From Sporosarcina sp. (GTDB taxonomy: Bacteria; Bacillota; Bacilli; Bacillales_A; Planococcaceae): a stretch of DNA of 6,729 nucleotides. The translations under genes and the position numbers were made by a program. The notes beneath the pieces are model-generated. The model saw nothing but the letters and a program-made list of their open reading frames with translations, did not search any database and had not been told where the DNA came from. Below are positions 1 through 6,193 of the stretch, piece by piece. The DNA lies in assembly GCA_029263945.1 (NCBI GenBank), contig JARIDM010000128.1:1-6729 (forward strand), read 5' to 3'. How positions within the stretch are numbered: position 1 is the first letter of the stretch; every line of letters begins with the position of its first letter.

Positions 1-632
1 CGTGCATCATATAAATCATTCGGTAAGTAACCATTTGGTTCCACTTCTGAAATTTGTTGGTTTAGTTTCCCGATTGAATCCAGAATCGAGTTGATTTTTG
101 TTGTGGAAAATTCAATTTCTTTTCCTAAATTCGTTTTGATTTCATTTAATGACTTATCTATATAATTGAATGAATCTGCAACTGCGACACCGCGTTCAAC
201 AACAACCGCTCGTGCGCCGCCGTTTTCTGGATTAGCTGAAAGTGTTTGAAGTGCTTGCCAAAAATCACTAAAGGATTGTTGGAGCCCGTAAGTTGATGGC
301 TCTGCAAGGACGTCTTCCAACTCTGCGATTGCTTTCGACTGCGTGTCCCAATAGCCGAGTTTATTTGATTCGCCTCGATATTGTTGGTCAACAAAACCAT
401 CACGAATTCGTTGAATCGACCCTGCTTGTACACCCGTTCCTAAGAATCCCGGCATTGTACCCGAGTTGAGTCCGATACCTGGAAACCCAGATGTCGACTC
501 CATGTTCACGCGTTGACGTGAGTAGCCAAGCGTGTTGGCATTACTGATGTTGTGTCCTGTTGTATAGAGCGCGGATTGTTGTGTGTAGACCCCGCGTTTA
601 CTTGTTTCAAGTCCCATAAATGTAGAGCGCAT
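1..632 (-). CDS. flgK: Flagellar hook-associated protein 1 FlgK, N-terminal part (3' end outside window)
   Basis: FlgK (HAP1) forms the first ring of the junction between flagellar hook and filament and is exported through the flagellar type III apparatus. The reading frame is open for 210 codons from ATG at 632 to the left edge without a stop, so only the N-terminal part is present; family members usually exceed 450 residues. The start region has the D0 signature of rod/hook/HAP proteins, with GHNISNANTLGYSRQRV at about residues 27-42. GYLPNDLYDA at 201-210 matches the conserved FlgK stretch that follows the first coiled segment. Residues about 150-195 are helical and heptad-like. An AAGGAGGA ribosome site lies at 638-645, so the stop codon of flgN overlaps it and the two genes are 11 bp apart, implying translational coupling. 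It is the last gene of the run in view; flgL would be expected next, outside the window. Confidence 0.97.
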   Translation of the reverse strand, partial: MRSTFMGLETSKRGVYTQQSALYTTGHNISNANTLGYSRQRVNMESTSGFPGIGLNSGTMPGFLGTGVQAGSIQRIRDGFVDQQYRGESNKLGYWDTQSKAIAELEDVLAEPSTYGLQQSFSDFWQALQTLSANPENGGARAVVVERGVAVADSFNYIDKSLNEIKTNLGKEIEFSTTKINSILDSIGKLNQQISEVEPNGYLPNDLYDA

Positions 633-637
633 GATTG

Positions 638-645
638 TCCTCCTT
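638..645 (-). promoter_or_regulatory. Shine-Dalgarno site of flgK overlapping the flgN stop
   Basis: AAGGAGGA on the minus strand sits 5-6 nt before the flgK ATG. The TAA stop of flgN (644-646) overlaps its 5' edge, so ribosomes finishing FlgN end on the initiation site for FlgK. This would couple chaperone synthesis to synthesis of its substrate. Confidence 0.85.
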
Positions 646-1141
646 AGGCCTTTGAATCGAAAGAGCGTTTCTCGATCGACTTTGCCATTCCTTGTACTTC
701 TGTTTGTGTATAATTGACCGACTCAGTTTGCGGTCTGACCATGTCCAGCGAAAGATTCACGAATTGAAGCGATTGATAGGTCAGTTTTTGGTTCAATTCA
801 TTCTGCCATTTCAGTTCATGAATCGCATGCAGGAGACGGTCCTTCGCCTCCTCAAGGCTTTTTCTATCTTCTTCTGGGACTACACGCATCAGTTCTGTCA
901 GTGTAGGGCCATTTGAAATCGATCGTCCTTGATCTTTCAAATAATCTGTGACGGCTTTTTGTCTTTGGGTTTCCATTTGTACAATGCCTGCAAGATGTGC
1001 TTGCTCCCCTTTTAACAATTCGTCTAGCGCTTCCATGTCACCATTCTTGATGAGTTCTGCCTTGTCATACGCGAGACTTAGTAAGCTTTTATGAATTTTT
1101 TCTAAGTGTTCGAGTGTGGTCAAGATTTTTGTTATCGACAT
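644..1141 (-). CDS. flgN: Flagellar export chaperone FlgN (YvyG-type)
   Basis: FlgN is a cytoplasmic chaperone that binds the C-terminal ends of FlgK and FlgL and hands them to the flagellar export gate. The predicted protein has 165 residues, the normal size for the family, and is almost entirely helical and charged. The leucine-rich first helix (about 1-30) leads to a conserved-looking EALDELLKGEQ segment (about 38-48), with further long helices at about 70-150. There are no cysteines and no signal peptide. The start ATG lies 24 bp downstream of the flgM stop, which is in the same frame and rules out an in-frame extension. The ribosome site is weak: only AGAAAG at 1153-1158, about 11 nt away, so initiation may rely on coupling with flgM. 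Sequence alone identifies this divergent family poorly; the position between flgM and flgK makes the call firm. Confidence 0.92.
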   Translation of the reverse strand: MSITKILTTLEHLEKIHKSLLSLAYDKAELIKNGDMEALDELLKGEQAHLAGIVQMETQRQKAVTDYLKDQGRSISNGPTLTELMRVVPEEDRKSLEEAKDRLLHAIHELKWQNELNQKLTYQSLQFVNLSLDMVRPQTESVNYTQTEVQGMAKSIEKRSFDSKA

Positions 1142-1165
1142 GTTGTCAGCTACTTTCTTAAAGTT

Positions 1166-1429
1166 TTACTTGTTAAAGTATGCGGCTAAGTTCCCCGCAA
1201 GTTCACGTGCATCGACTTTGTAAGTTCCTGCCTCGATTTGTGCTTGAATGTCTTGTATACGGTCGTTTCTTTCAATTGTGAAAGATGAAGTTTCTGATAA
1301 TTGCTTTGCTTTAGAAGAGATTTCAATTTTATCTGTTTGTGTGTTTACGTGTTGTTTTGCTTTTTGGATTGTTGATTCATTTGCTTTATAAGGGTTAACA
1401 ATTGGTAGGTTTACGTTGTTAATTTTCAT
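1166..1429 (-). CDS. flgM: Anti-sigma-D (sigma-28) factor FlgM
   Basis: FlgM binds the flagellar sigma factor (SigD/FliA) and blocks late flagellar transcription until the hook-basal body is complete. The product is 87 residues, typical of the family, with a disordered polar N-terminal half (about 1-40) and a helical C-terminal half. The C-terminal half carries the sigma-binding pattern: RNDRIQDIQAQIEAGTYKVD at about 54-73, followed by a helix ending AAYFNK. ATG at 1429 is chosen because AAAGGAGAGA (1435-1444) stands just upstream and the protein then begins MKINN, as in relatives. A frame extension 18 codons further upstream runs through the ribosome site and most of the leader, and is rejected. 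A near-consensus sigma-D promoter precedes it, giving the expected autoregulatory loop. flgN follows after 24 bp. Confidence 0.95.
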   Translation of the reverse strand: MKINNVNLPIVNPYKANESTIQKAKQHVNTQTDKIEISSKAKQLSETSSFTIERNDRIQDIQAQIEAGTYKVDARELAGNLAAYFNK

Positions 1430-1434
1430 TGGAC

Positions 1435-1444
1435 TCTCTCCTTT
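1435..1444 (-). promoter_or_regulatory. Shine-Dalgarno site fixing the flgM start
   Basis: AAAGGAGAGA on the minus strand ends 5 nt before the ATG at 1429. It decides for this start over the longer in-frame reading that begins at 1483, which has no comparable site. Confidence 0.8.
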
Positions 1445-1465
1445 TGGTTTTGTTGTTCTTCTATT

Positions 1466-1492
1466 ATTTCGGCATAAAGTCAATAAAATTTA
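1466..1492 (-). promoter_or_regulatory. Sigma-D (flagellar sigma) promoter of flgM-flgN-flgK
   Basis: The minus strand reads TAAA (1492-1489), then exactly 15 nt, then GCCGAAAT (1473-1466). The known Bacillus sigma-D consensus is TAAA, about 15 nt, GCCGATAT, so this matches in all four -35 bases, in spacing, and in seven of eight -10 bases. Transcription would start near 1459, leaving a leader of about 30 nt to the flgM ATG that contains the ribosome site. It lies in the 141-bp gap after yvyF, so the flagellar genes can be expressed separately from comF. FlgM inhibits the sigma factor that reads this promoter, which implies negative feedback. The match is read directly; activity is inferred. 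Confidence 0.85.
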
Positions 1493-1529
1493 GGGTCTTT
1501 CGTAGGAATTTTGAATTTCACTTCATTTT

Positions 1530-1547
1530 TCAGAGGAGAGAATACAT
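1530..1547 (-). other. SD-led five-codon mini-ORF in the yvyF-flgM gap (possible leader peptide)
   Basis: On the minus strand a very strong ribosome site GGAGGAGG (about 1553-1560) is followed after 5 nt by ATG and a five-codon frame reading M-Y-S-L-L, then TGA. The transcript can also fold: the purine run can pair with the CTCTCCTC inside the mini-ORF (about 1533-1540), giving a hairpin that would hide this ribosome site. It lies upstream of the sigma-D start point, so it would only be present on read-through transcripts from comF/yvyF. Whether it is translated or regulates anything is unknown; it could be a relic or chance. Confidence 0.3.
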
Positions 1548-1570
1548 TATATCCTCCTCCAAATTATTTT

Positions 1571-1993
1571 TTATTTTCTTTTATTGGCGTGGTAAGTCGC
1601 TTCTTGGTTATCTCGAATCGCTTCTCTAAACTCCTCGGCTGCTTGGAGCTGGTTTAAATCTGAAGTGATGGCGTCACTACATGCGTTACAAATTTTCCCT
1701 TTCGTTGTGAGACCGCCACACCGATCGCATGGATAGCCAAGGTTTGGGAACATTGTTGGTTGTAAACGACCAATTTTCACCCATTTGTGAAGTAGTTCTG
1801 CGGTAACGCCTGTTGCTTCTACGATTCTTTCAATCGAAGCTGCACGGTTTTCACGTCTTCTTAAAAAACGATAGACTTCTTGGTATAATTTTTCTTCTGC
1901 TTGTGCGCATTTTGCACACACTTCACGAAGCCCTGTATAGTTAAAAAACACATCACATGTTGGACAATTTCTTACTTCCCCTTGATTCTTCAT
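1571..1993 (-). CDS. yvyF: YvyF-like flagellar-operon protein with Cys-pair zinc sites
   Basis: This 140-residue protein matches, in position and layout, the YvyF/TIGR03826 family found between comFC and flgM in Bacilli; its molecular role is not settled to my knowledge. It has four CxxC pairs: C10-C13 and C26-C29 near the N-terminus, and C89-C92 and C102-C105 further on. This is the pattern of two zinc-ribbon-like sites. Between them, about residues 52-77, ASIERIVEATGV...LLHKWVKIGRL looks like a helix-turn-helix of MerR-like type. The C-terminus is a charged helix ending in a basic KRK tail. There is no signal peptide or membrane segment, so it should be cytoplasmic. AAGGGAGAGAG at 1999-2009 supports the ATG at 1993. 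The gene starts 23 bp after comFC and probably shares its transcript. Zinc binding and nucleic-acid binding are inferences from the pattern. Confidence 0.88.
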   Translation of the reverse strand: MKNQGEVRNCPTCDVFFNYTGLREVCAKCAQAEEKLYQEVYRFLRRRENRAASIERIVEATGVTAELLHKWVKIGRLQPTMFPNLGYPCDRCGGLTTKGKICNACSDAITSDLNQLQAAEEFREAIRDNQEATYHANKRK

Positions 1994-2016
1994 AATAACT
2001 CTCTCCCTTACGCTCT

Positions 2017-2637
2017 CTATTTCGCACGGATAAGTGTCACCGCTTCGACCCTCGTTGCACCTGCTTCTTTTAAGAGGGTTGCAGCACGTCGAAGTGTAGT
2101 GCCCGTCGTATAAATATCATCTACGAGTATATACGTTTTTGGTTGAATAACTTGGTTGGATTTCACTTGAAACAAGCGTTCCATATTGAGTCTTTCTGTT
2201 TTCGTTTTTGTGCCCATTGATTCGAGATGAATTTTTTCTAATACATCCGTATAGTTTATATCGGCACTTTTTAGTAATTCTTCAACATGCGCAAAAGTTC
2301 TTGCTGTTTCTCGTTCTGGATGCATCGGAATTGGCACGACTGTTGCTTTTGAACGTGCTGCGCTTTTCCCTAGGACTTTTCGCAAGTCCTTTTTGAAGAC
2401 AGCGGCCAGTGCGACGTCTTGCAAAAACTTAAATTGGTGTAAATACGTTTGCATCGCTTCGTTATAAGTATATAGAGAAGTCACTTGGTCGATGACAGTG
2501 TCTACATCTTTTTTGTCGTTTTTTTCAAACTGCTGATGACAAGTTGCGCAAATGAGCGGTGGTTCTTCTATAGAGAGAACCGATTTCCAGGAAGGCGTAT
2601 CAAGGAGCGGTTGATTACACAGCAAGCATTCTGTCAC
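2017..2637 (-). CDS. comFC: Late competence protein ComFC (phosphoribosyltransferase-fold, zinc finger)
   Basis: ComFC is a cytoplasmic competence protein needed for efficient transformation and thought to act with ComFA on incoming single-stranded DNA. The product is 206 residues, slightly short of the usual 210-240. A four-cysteine zinc site comes first (C4, C7, C30, C33). The type I phosphoribosyltransferase PRPP loop follows late in the protein: YILVDDIYTTGTTL at about 169-182 with the paired acidic residues D173-D174. The preceding VPIPMHPER motif (about 100-109) is typical, but the usual R-GFNQ that follows is here TFAH. The start is GTG at 2637 and overlaps the ComFA stop as GTGA, so translation is coupled. 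A purine-rich AAAGGGGGAAGGA (2642-2654) serves as the ribosome site. No enzymatic activity is firmly established for the family. Confidence 0.95.
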   Translation of the reverse strand: MTECLLCNQPLLDTPSWKSVLSIEEPPLICATCHQQFEKNDKKDVDTVIDQVTSLYTYNEAMQTYLHQFKFLQDVALAAVFKKDLRKVLGKSAARSKATVVPIPMHPERETARTFAHVEELLKSADINYTDVLEKIHLESMGTKTKTERLNMERLFQVKSNQVIQPKTYILVDDIYTTGTTLRRAATLLKEAGATRVEAVTLIRAK

Positions 2638-4013
2638 CGTATCCTTCCCCCTTTATTTAGTTTCTGTATTTCATTTTTTGCGTCATCCATGGCGTAGGAG
2701 ATCCCGTGGTGAAAAAGAACGAAATCACCCGTTGGATGTACGACTGACCTGCCAACACGGCCGCCAATTTGGATGAGTGCCCCTTTGGTAAAGATTTGTT
2801 GTTCAGCACCTACGACTGCGACTTGAACATTTGGAATGGTGATTCCGCGTTCTAATATTGTCGTCGTGAGGAGGCCAGGCACTTTTTTGTCGCGTAGCTT
2901 TTGGACAATTTCTTTACGGTTTTCATCTGCTGCGTGTACAGCGAATATTTGGGGATGAAGCTGTTGAAATAAAGGCTCTACCGCTTTCATTAACGCAATG
3001 CTGTGAAAAAAAAGTAGAAAAGGTTGTTGTTTTTCTAGTTGCGTATTGACCCAATGGATCAGCTTTTGAGGTAGCCGGCCTTTTTGGATTTGCTGCGAAT
3101 AGCGCCATAAAGGTTCATACCTCGGAACAGGCAGTGCGTGTCCGTGGTACCGCCTGTTTAACACGGAAACGGCTTCCGACTTTCTTCTCGCTTGTAAGAG
3201 GTCTGCAGACGGGGTTGCGGTTACCGCGTGAATCGGTGCCATTGGTTTTGCGGCCTTTCGTACTGCACGCTGTAACGTTTCGTCAGCAGTGTATGGAAAT
3301 GCATCTGCTTCATCGACAAAAATCACGTCGAATGCTTCCTGAAACCTGTATAGCTGATGGGTTGTCGCAAGAATCAGTTGCGCCGCTTCTGTGATCGGTT
3401 CTGCGCCGCCGTATAACGCATCAATTACCGTTGACGGGAAAGCCGCCCGAAGACGCGGTTCAAGTTCAAGAATGACATCTACGCGAGGTGCCGCCAGACA
3501 AATTCGTTTTCCTTCCGACAGCAGTTGGTAAATGGGTTCGAAGAGGATCTCTGTTTTCCCTGCACCACATACCGCATACAAAAGATGCGCCTTTCCTTGC
3601 TTTGTACTTGCCAGGAGTTCATGAGAGGCTTTTTGTTGGCTCGGCGTAAGTTGCCCTGCCCACGCCATTGTATGCGTTTGACTGTAAGTGGGCGCTTCGC
3701 CCGACCAATAAATTAAATCTGTACACGTTGACACACGCCCCATTTTAAGACAATGGCGACAATACGTACAAGGGCCGTTGCATTTTGCACAGTCAAATGT
3801 TGTAAACCGAATGGGGTTGTCGTTTTCACAGCGATTACAGAAGTGTTTTTGGTTTTTTAATGGGGTTAAGGTACTGGTGATGCCCGGGATGGTTTGAATA
3901 TGGCCTAAGGTGATTTGTTCGTTGATGAGTGGCAACGGAAAAGGGGTATGCGCCCGTAGCCAAATGCGACCTGCTAAGAAGCGTTGAACAGCTGGATGAA
4001 TCGTTGTTGTCAA
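2634..4013 (-). CDS. comFA: ComFA, DEAD-type helicase/translocase for DNA uptake
   Basis: ComFA is a membrane-associated cytoplasmic ATPase that helps drive transforming single-stranded DNA through the ComEC channel. The product is 459 residues, close to the B. subtilis protein. In order: a variable N-terminus; a cysteine-rich zinc finger (C59, C62, C75, C78, with C82, C85, C88); Walker A AVCGAGKTE at 147-155; Walker B with a literal DEAD (234-237) in VDEADAFPY; motif III VTATP at 264-268; and motif VI QIGGRVGR at 415-422 with its arginine fingers. All ATPase motifs look intact. The start is TTG at 4013, chosen for the strong AAAGGAGGAA site at 4019-4028 with 7-nt spacing; no nearby ATG has this support. 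The gap to the upstream degV-family gene is 53 bp and contains stable alternative hairpins. No AAAA-N5-TTTT ComK box was seen before the gene, although ComK controls comF in B. subtilis. Confidence 0.97.
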   Translation of the reverse strand: MTTTIHPAVQRFLAGRIWLRAHTPFPLPLINEQITLGHIQTIPGITSTLTPLKNQKHFCNRCENDNPIRFTTFDCAKCNGPCTYCRHCLKMGRVSTCTDLIYWSGEAPTYSQTHTMAWAGQLTPSQQKASHELLASTKQGKAHLLYAVCGAGKTEILFEPIYQLLSEGKRICLAAPRVDVILELEPRLRAAFPSTVIDALYGGAEPITEAAQLILATTHQLYRFQEAFDVIFVDEADAFPYTADETLQRAVRKAAKPMAPIHAVTATPSADLLQARRKSEAVSVLNRRYHGHALPVPRYEPLWRYSQQIQKGRLPQKLIHWVNTQLEKQQPFLLFFHSIALMKAVEPLFQQLHPQIFAVHAADENRKEIVQKLRDKKVPGLLTTTILERGITIPNVQVAVVGAEQQIFTKGALIQIGGRVGRSVVHPTGDFVLFHHGISYAMDDAKNEIQKLNKGGRIR

Positions 4014-4018
4014 TCGCG

Positions 4019-4028
4019 TTCCTCCTTT
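4019..4028 (-). promoter_or_regulatory. Shine-Dalgarno site fixing the TTG start of comFA
   Basis: AAAGGAGGAA on the minus strand is followed by a short spacer and TTG at 4013. A near-perfect site may compensate for the weak start codon. A CCTC just upstream (about 4031-4036 region) could pair with GAGG of this site, so accessibility may depend on the adjacent hairpins. Confidence 0.8.
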
Positions 4029-4030
4029 AA

Positions 4031-4060
4031 ATGAGGTGGGTACCTCATATCGGCACCCAC
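4031..4060 (-). promoter_or_regulatory. Two mutually exclusive hairpins in the comFA leader
   Basis: In the minus-strand RNA, GUGGGUGCC (4060-4052) can pair with GGUACCCAC (4044-4036). That gives a 9-bp stem with one G-U pair around a 7-nt loop. Alternatively AUGAGGU (4048-4042) can pair with ACCUCAU (4037-4031), a 7-bp stem with a 4-nt loop. The two share bases and cannot form together. The second hairpin is followed by UUUAAAGGAGG, that is, three U and then the comFA ribosome site, so it is not a canonical terminator. A role in attenuation, processing or start-site access is inference. Confidence 0.45.
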
Positions 4061-4066
4061 GGATGA

Positions 4067-4912
4067 TTATTCTTTTCTTTCTACCCAGCCCAAGCCCATC
4101 GCACCTTCGCCTAAATGTGTGCCGATGACAGGACCGAAATGACTGATGGTAAATAGCACGTCAGGTAGTTCTTCTTTTAATTCCCGCATCCATTCTGCTG
4201 CGTCTTTTGGACAGTTGCCGTGAATAATGGCTGCTTCCAAGGGCATTTTGGCTGCATCTGCTGCTAACATATCTGAAATTCGCTTCATCGCTTTTTTACG
4301 CGTACGAATTTTTTCAAACGGGACAATCACTTTTTCCTCGAAATGTAAAATCGGCTTTACTTGTAAAAGGCCACCGATAAGCGCTTGTGCACTTGAAAGC
4401 CTGCCGCCACGCTGTAAATGGGCTAAATCATCTACCATGAAATAGGCACGCATGGACTTTTTCATTTCATTTAATTCAGCAAGAATCGCTGTTGCAGGTA
4501 ATCCTTTTTTGGCAAGTTTGGCTGCGCGTAGCACATAAAAACCTTGCATATAACATGATACTTCTGAGTCAAACACGTGAACCACAACATCTTTCACCAT
4601 TTCACCGGCTTGTACGGCACCTGCTAATGTACCGCTAATCCCACTTGATAAATGAATTGAAATCACTTCGTCATATTTGGGTACGAAGGATTCAAAAAGA
4701 CTGACAAATTCTCCCACAGGAGGTTGAGAAGACTTTGGAAGGGGCCCTTCACCGCGTACTTTATTGTAAAATTCTTTGGCACTAATGTCGATTTCTTCTT
4801 GATATGCCTGCCCATCCAGTGTCACGGTTAGTGGAATCATATGGATGTCCAGTGCTTCCATTTTATAAGTCGGCAAATACGCCGTACTGTCTGTCACAAT
4901 TACAACGCTCAA
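4067..4912 (-). CDS. DegV-family (FakB-like) fatty-acid-binding protein
   Basis: DegV-family proteins bind a long-chain fatty acid; in Firmicutes the FakB members present it to the kinase FakA for phosphorylation before lipid synthesis. The product is 281 residues, the usual family size. Conserved landmarks are VTDSTAYLP at 6-14, the SSQP motif at 61-64 (usually TSQP), HLSSGISGT at 87-95, FMVDDLAHLQRGGRLS at 158-173, QVKPIL at 184-189, and the C-terminal GPVIGTHLGEG at 260-270. All are where ligand contacts occur in known structures. The frame has two TTG candidates, 4921 and 4912. The second is chosen because AGGGG (4922-4926) is 9 nt from it but directly abuts the first, and because it gives the family-typical short lead into VTDST. 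A member of this family also precedes comFA in B. subtilis (YviA), so the link is old. No kinase gene is in view, and the name does not imply the DegU/DegS system. Confidence 0.93.
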   Translation of the reverse strand: MSVVIVTDSTAYLPTYKMEALDIHMIPLTVTLDGQAYQEEIDISAKEFYNKVRGEGPLPKSSQPPVGEFVSLFESFVPKYDEVISIHLSSGISGTLAGAVQAGEMVKDVVVHVFDSEVSCYMQGFYVLRAAKLAKKGLPATAILAELNEMKKSMRAYFMVDDLAHLQRGGRLSSAQALIGGLLQVKPILHFEEKVIVPFEKIRTRKKAMKRISDMLAADAAKMPLEAAIIHGNCPKDAAEWMRELKEELPDVLFTISHFGPVIGTHLGEGAMGLGWVERKE

Positions 4913-4921
4913 TGAACGCAA

Positions 4922-4929
4922 CCCCTATC
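4922..4929 (-). promoter_or_regulatory. Shine-Dalgarno site deciding the degV-family start
   Basis: GATAGGGG on the minus strand ends directly at the TTG of 4921 but leaves 9 nt to the TTG at 4912. Ribosome spacing therefore favours the inner start, three codons shorter. The site is not strong, and no ATG is available nearby. Confidence 0.55.
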
Positions 4930-4966
4930 TACTATTTTTTCGGACTTAGATTTACCCACTCGCCTG

Positions 4967-6193
4967 TCAATCAAGCATACGCGCCCAACGATTTGCTTGT
5001 TGCGAGTATTTAGTCAGCCTCACTTGGTCGATGTTCATTTCTTTTGCGAATGCATCGATTTGGTCACTGTCAAGTCGTTCAATGGCTTCGATAAGTCGAA
5101 CATAAGGACTAATCTCCGTTTCTTTTCCAAGAAGTGTATCTTGTACTTTTTGCGACAATGAAATTTGCGTGAAGATTGCTGGCCATTCTTGTTTCATAAT
5201 TAAATCCATCATTGAAAATAAGCCAGTTAAAAAATATTCATCTCGATTTGATTTGCCTGTTTCTACGGCGAGTTGTTCGCATAGTTTCGCGCGCGCCAAT
5301 GAAAAGTCAATGAGCGCTTGAATCCGGCCACCTGAATCACTTTGACCAAATTCACGTAGTGCGAGTACTTGCACCCATTTTCGCATTTCATTTAAGCCGA
5401 GTATGACTAACGCTTGTTTAATGGAACGTATTTCTTGTACCACACCGATTCCAGCTGAGTTGACCACTCTAAGGAGCCTGTACGTCAGTGAAATGTCCGA
5501 TTTAATGAGCGTAGCAATCCTTTCAATATTCGCATCTGGATCATGCAATTGCTCAATTATTTGGAAGTGAAGCAGCGGTTTCGGCGGAATTTCAAAACCC
5601 TCGATAATTTCAGGTTCTGCGAAGAAAAAACCTTGAAACAGTGTATAGCCTGCAAGCCGCGCTTCGATTAAGTCTGCTTTTGTTTCCACTTTTTCAGCAA
5701 GCAATTGAATTTGAGGGTAACAGCGAATAAACCGTTCCATCTTGGCTCTTGCTTCGGCCGTTGTCGCTCTGAAGTCAATTTTAATAATGTCTACAATATT
5801 AAAAAGTTCTTTGTGCACATGATGCTGTTCTTGGAGTTCAAAATCGTCTAGAGCGATTCTAAATCCTTCCGCTTTTAGTTCTCTCAGTTTCGTTAAAAGT
5901 GATGGCGTCACCGCAACATCTTCTAACACCTCAATCACAACTGTCTGCGGGTCTAGTCCGTCAAAAACGTCTTGTGCGAGTAAACTTCCTGTGAAGTTAA
6001 TAAAGGACAGGTGTTGGCCCACAATTTCTTTTGAGCCTATTGAAATAAATGTATTGATCAGCAATTCAATTGTTGCTTGGTCAGGGTCGATGTTGGGAAA
6101 AGCGTTTTCTGTGCTATCTCGATGAAGTAGTTCGTAGCCATATATATCTTCATTCAAATCGAGAATTGGCTGTCTTCCTACAAAAATATTCAT
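4967..6193 (-). CDS. EAL-HDOD protein, YuxH/PdeH-like cyclic-di-GMP phosphodiesterase
   Basis: EAL domains hydrolyse cyclic di-GMP, and HDOD domains are metal-free HD relatives used for signalling. The product is 408 residues, close to B. subtilis YuxH (PdeH), which has the same two-domain plan. The EAL domain spans about 1-200. EAL itself is ELL (E21). The other expected metal and substrate residues appear present: N66, E88, D116-D117 in ALDDF, K138 in IKID, E167 and E170 in LAEKVE, and Q187 in FQGFFFAEP. The loop after DDF, normally DDFGTG, is DDFELQ, so activity needs testing. HDOD covers about 210-390, with RVVNSAG at 242-248. ATG at 6193 gives MNIFVGRQPI, the family-typical start. An ATG 10 codons upstream has no ribosome site and lies at the likely transcript start. 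AAAGGGGAA (6206-6214) is rather distant from 6193. The degV-family gene follows after 54 bp. Confidence 0.9.
   Translation of the reverse strand: MNIFVGRQPILDLNEDIYGYELLHRDSTENAFPNIDPDQATIELLINTFISIGSKEIVGQHLSFINFTGSLLAQDVFDGLDPQTVVIEVLEDVAVTPSLLTKLRELKAEGFRIALDDFELQEQHHVHKELFNIVDIIKIDFRATTAEARAKMERFIRCYPQIQLLAEKVETKADLIEARLAGYTLFQGFFFAEPEIIEGFEIPPKPLLHFQIIEQLHDPDANIERIATLIKSDISLTYRLLRVVNSAGIGVVQEIRSIKQALVILGLNEMRKWVQVLALREFGQSDSGGRIQALIDFSLARAKLCEQLAVETGKSNRDEYFLTGLFSMMDLIMKQEWPAIFTQISLSQKVQDTLLGKETEISPYVRLIEAIERLDSDQIDAFAKEMNIDQVRLTKYSQQANRWARMLD

Noticed and set aside
692..916. Plus-strand open frame across flgN
   Set aside because: It overlaps a well-supported gene in antisense, has no ribosome site and has an implausible Phe/Leu-rich composition.
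1430..1483. An 18-codon N-terminal extension of FlgM
   Set aside because: It runs through the flgM ribosome site and leader, starts without a ribosome site of its own, begins upstream of where transcription from the sigma-D promoter would start, and is not expected in the family.
1530..1600. An intrinsic terminator between yvyF and flgM
   Set aside because: The hairpin here is followed by a T-rich run only on the plus strand, where no gene is being transcribed; on the minus strand the run precedes the hairpin.
2923..3394. Additional open frames on both strands inside comFA
   Set aside because: They are shadows of the conserved comFA reading frame, lack ribosome sites and show no recognisable domain.
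4014..4350. A ComK box before comFA
   Set aside because: I scanned the gap and the 3' end of the degV-family gene for AAAA-N5-TTTT and found none; ComK control may use a more distant or degenerate site.
4940..4975. A TTGACA sequence overlapping the EAL-HDOD stop as a promoter for the degV-family gene
   Set aside because: No acceptable -10 box lies 15-18 nt downstream; it is partly coding sequence and probably coincidental.
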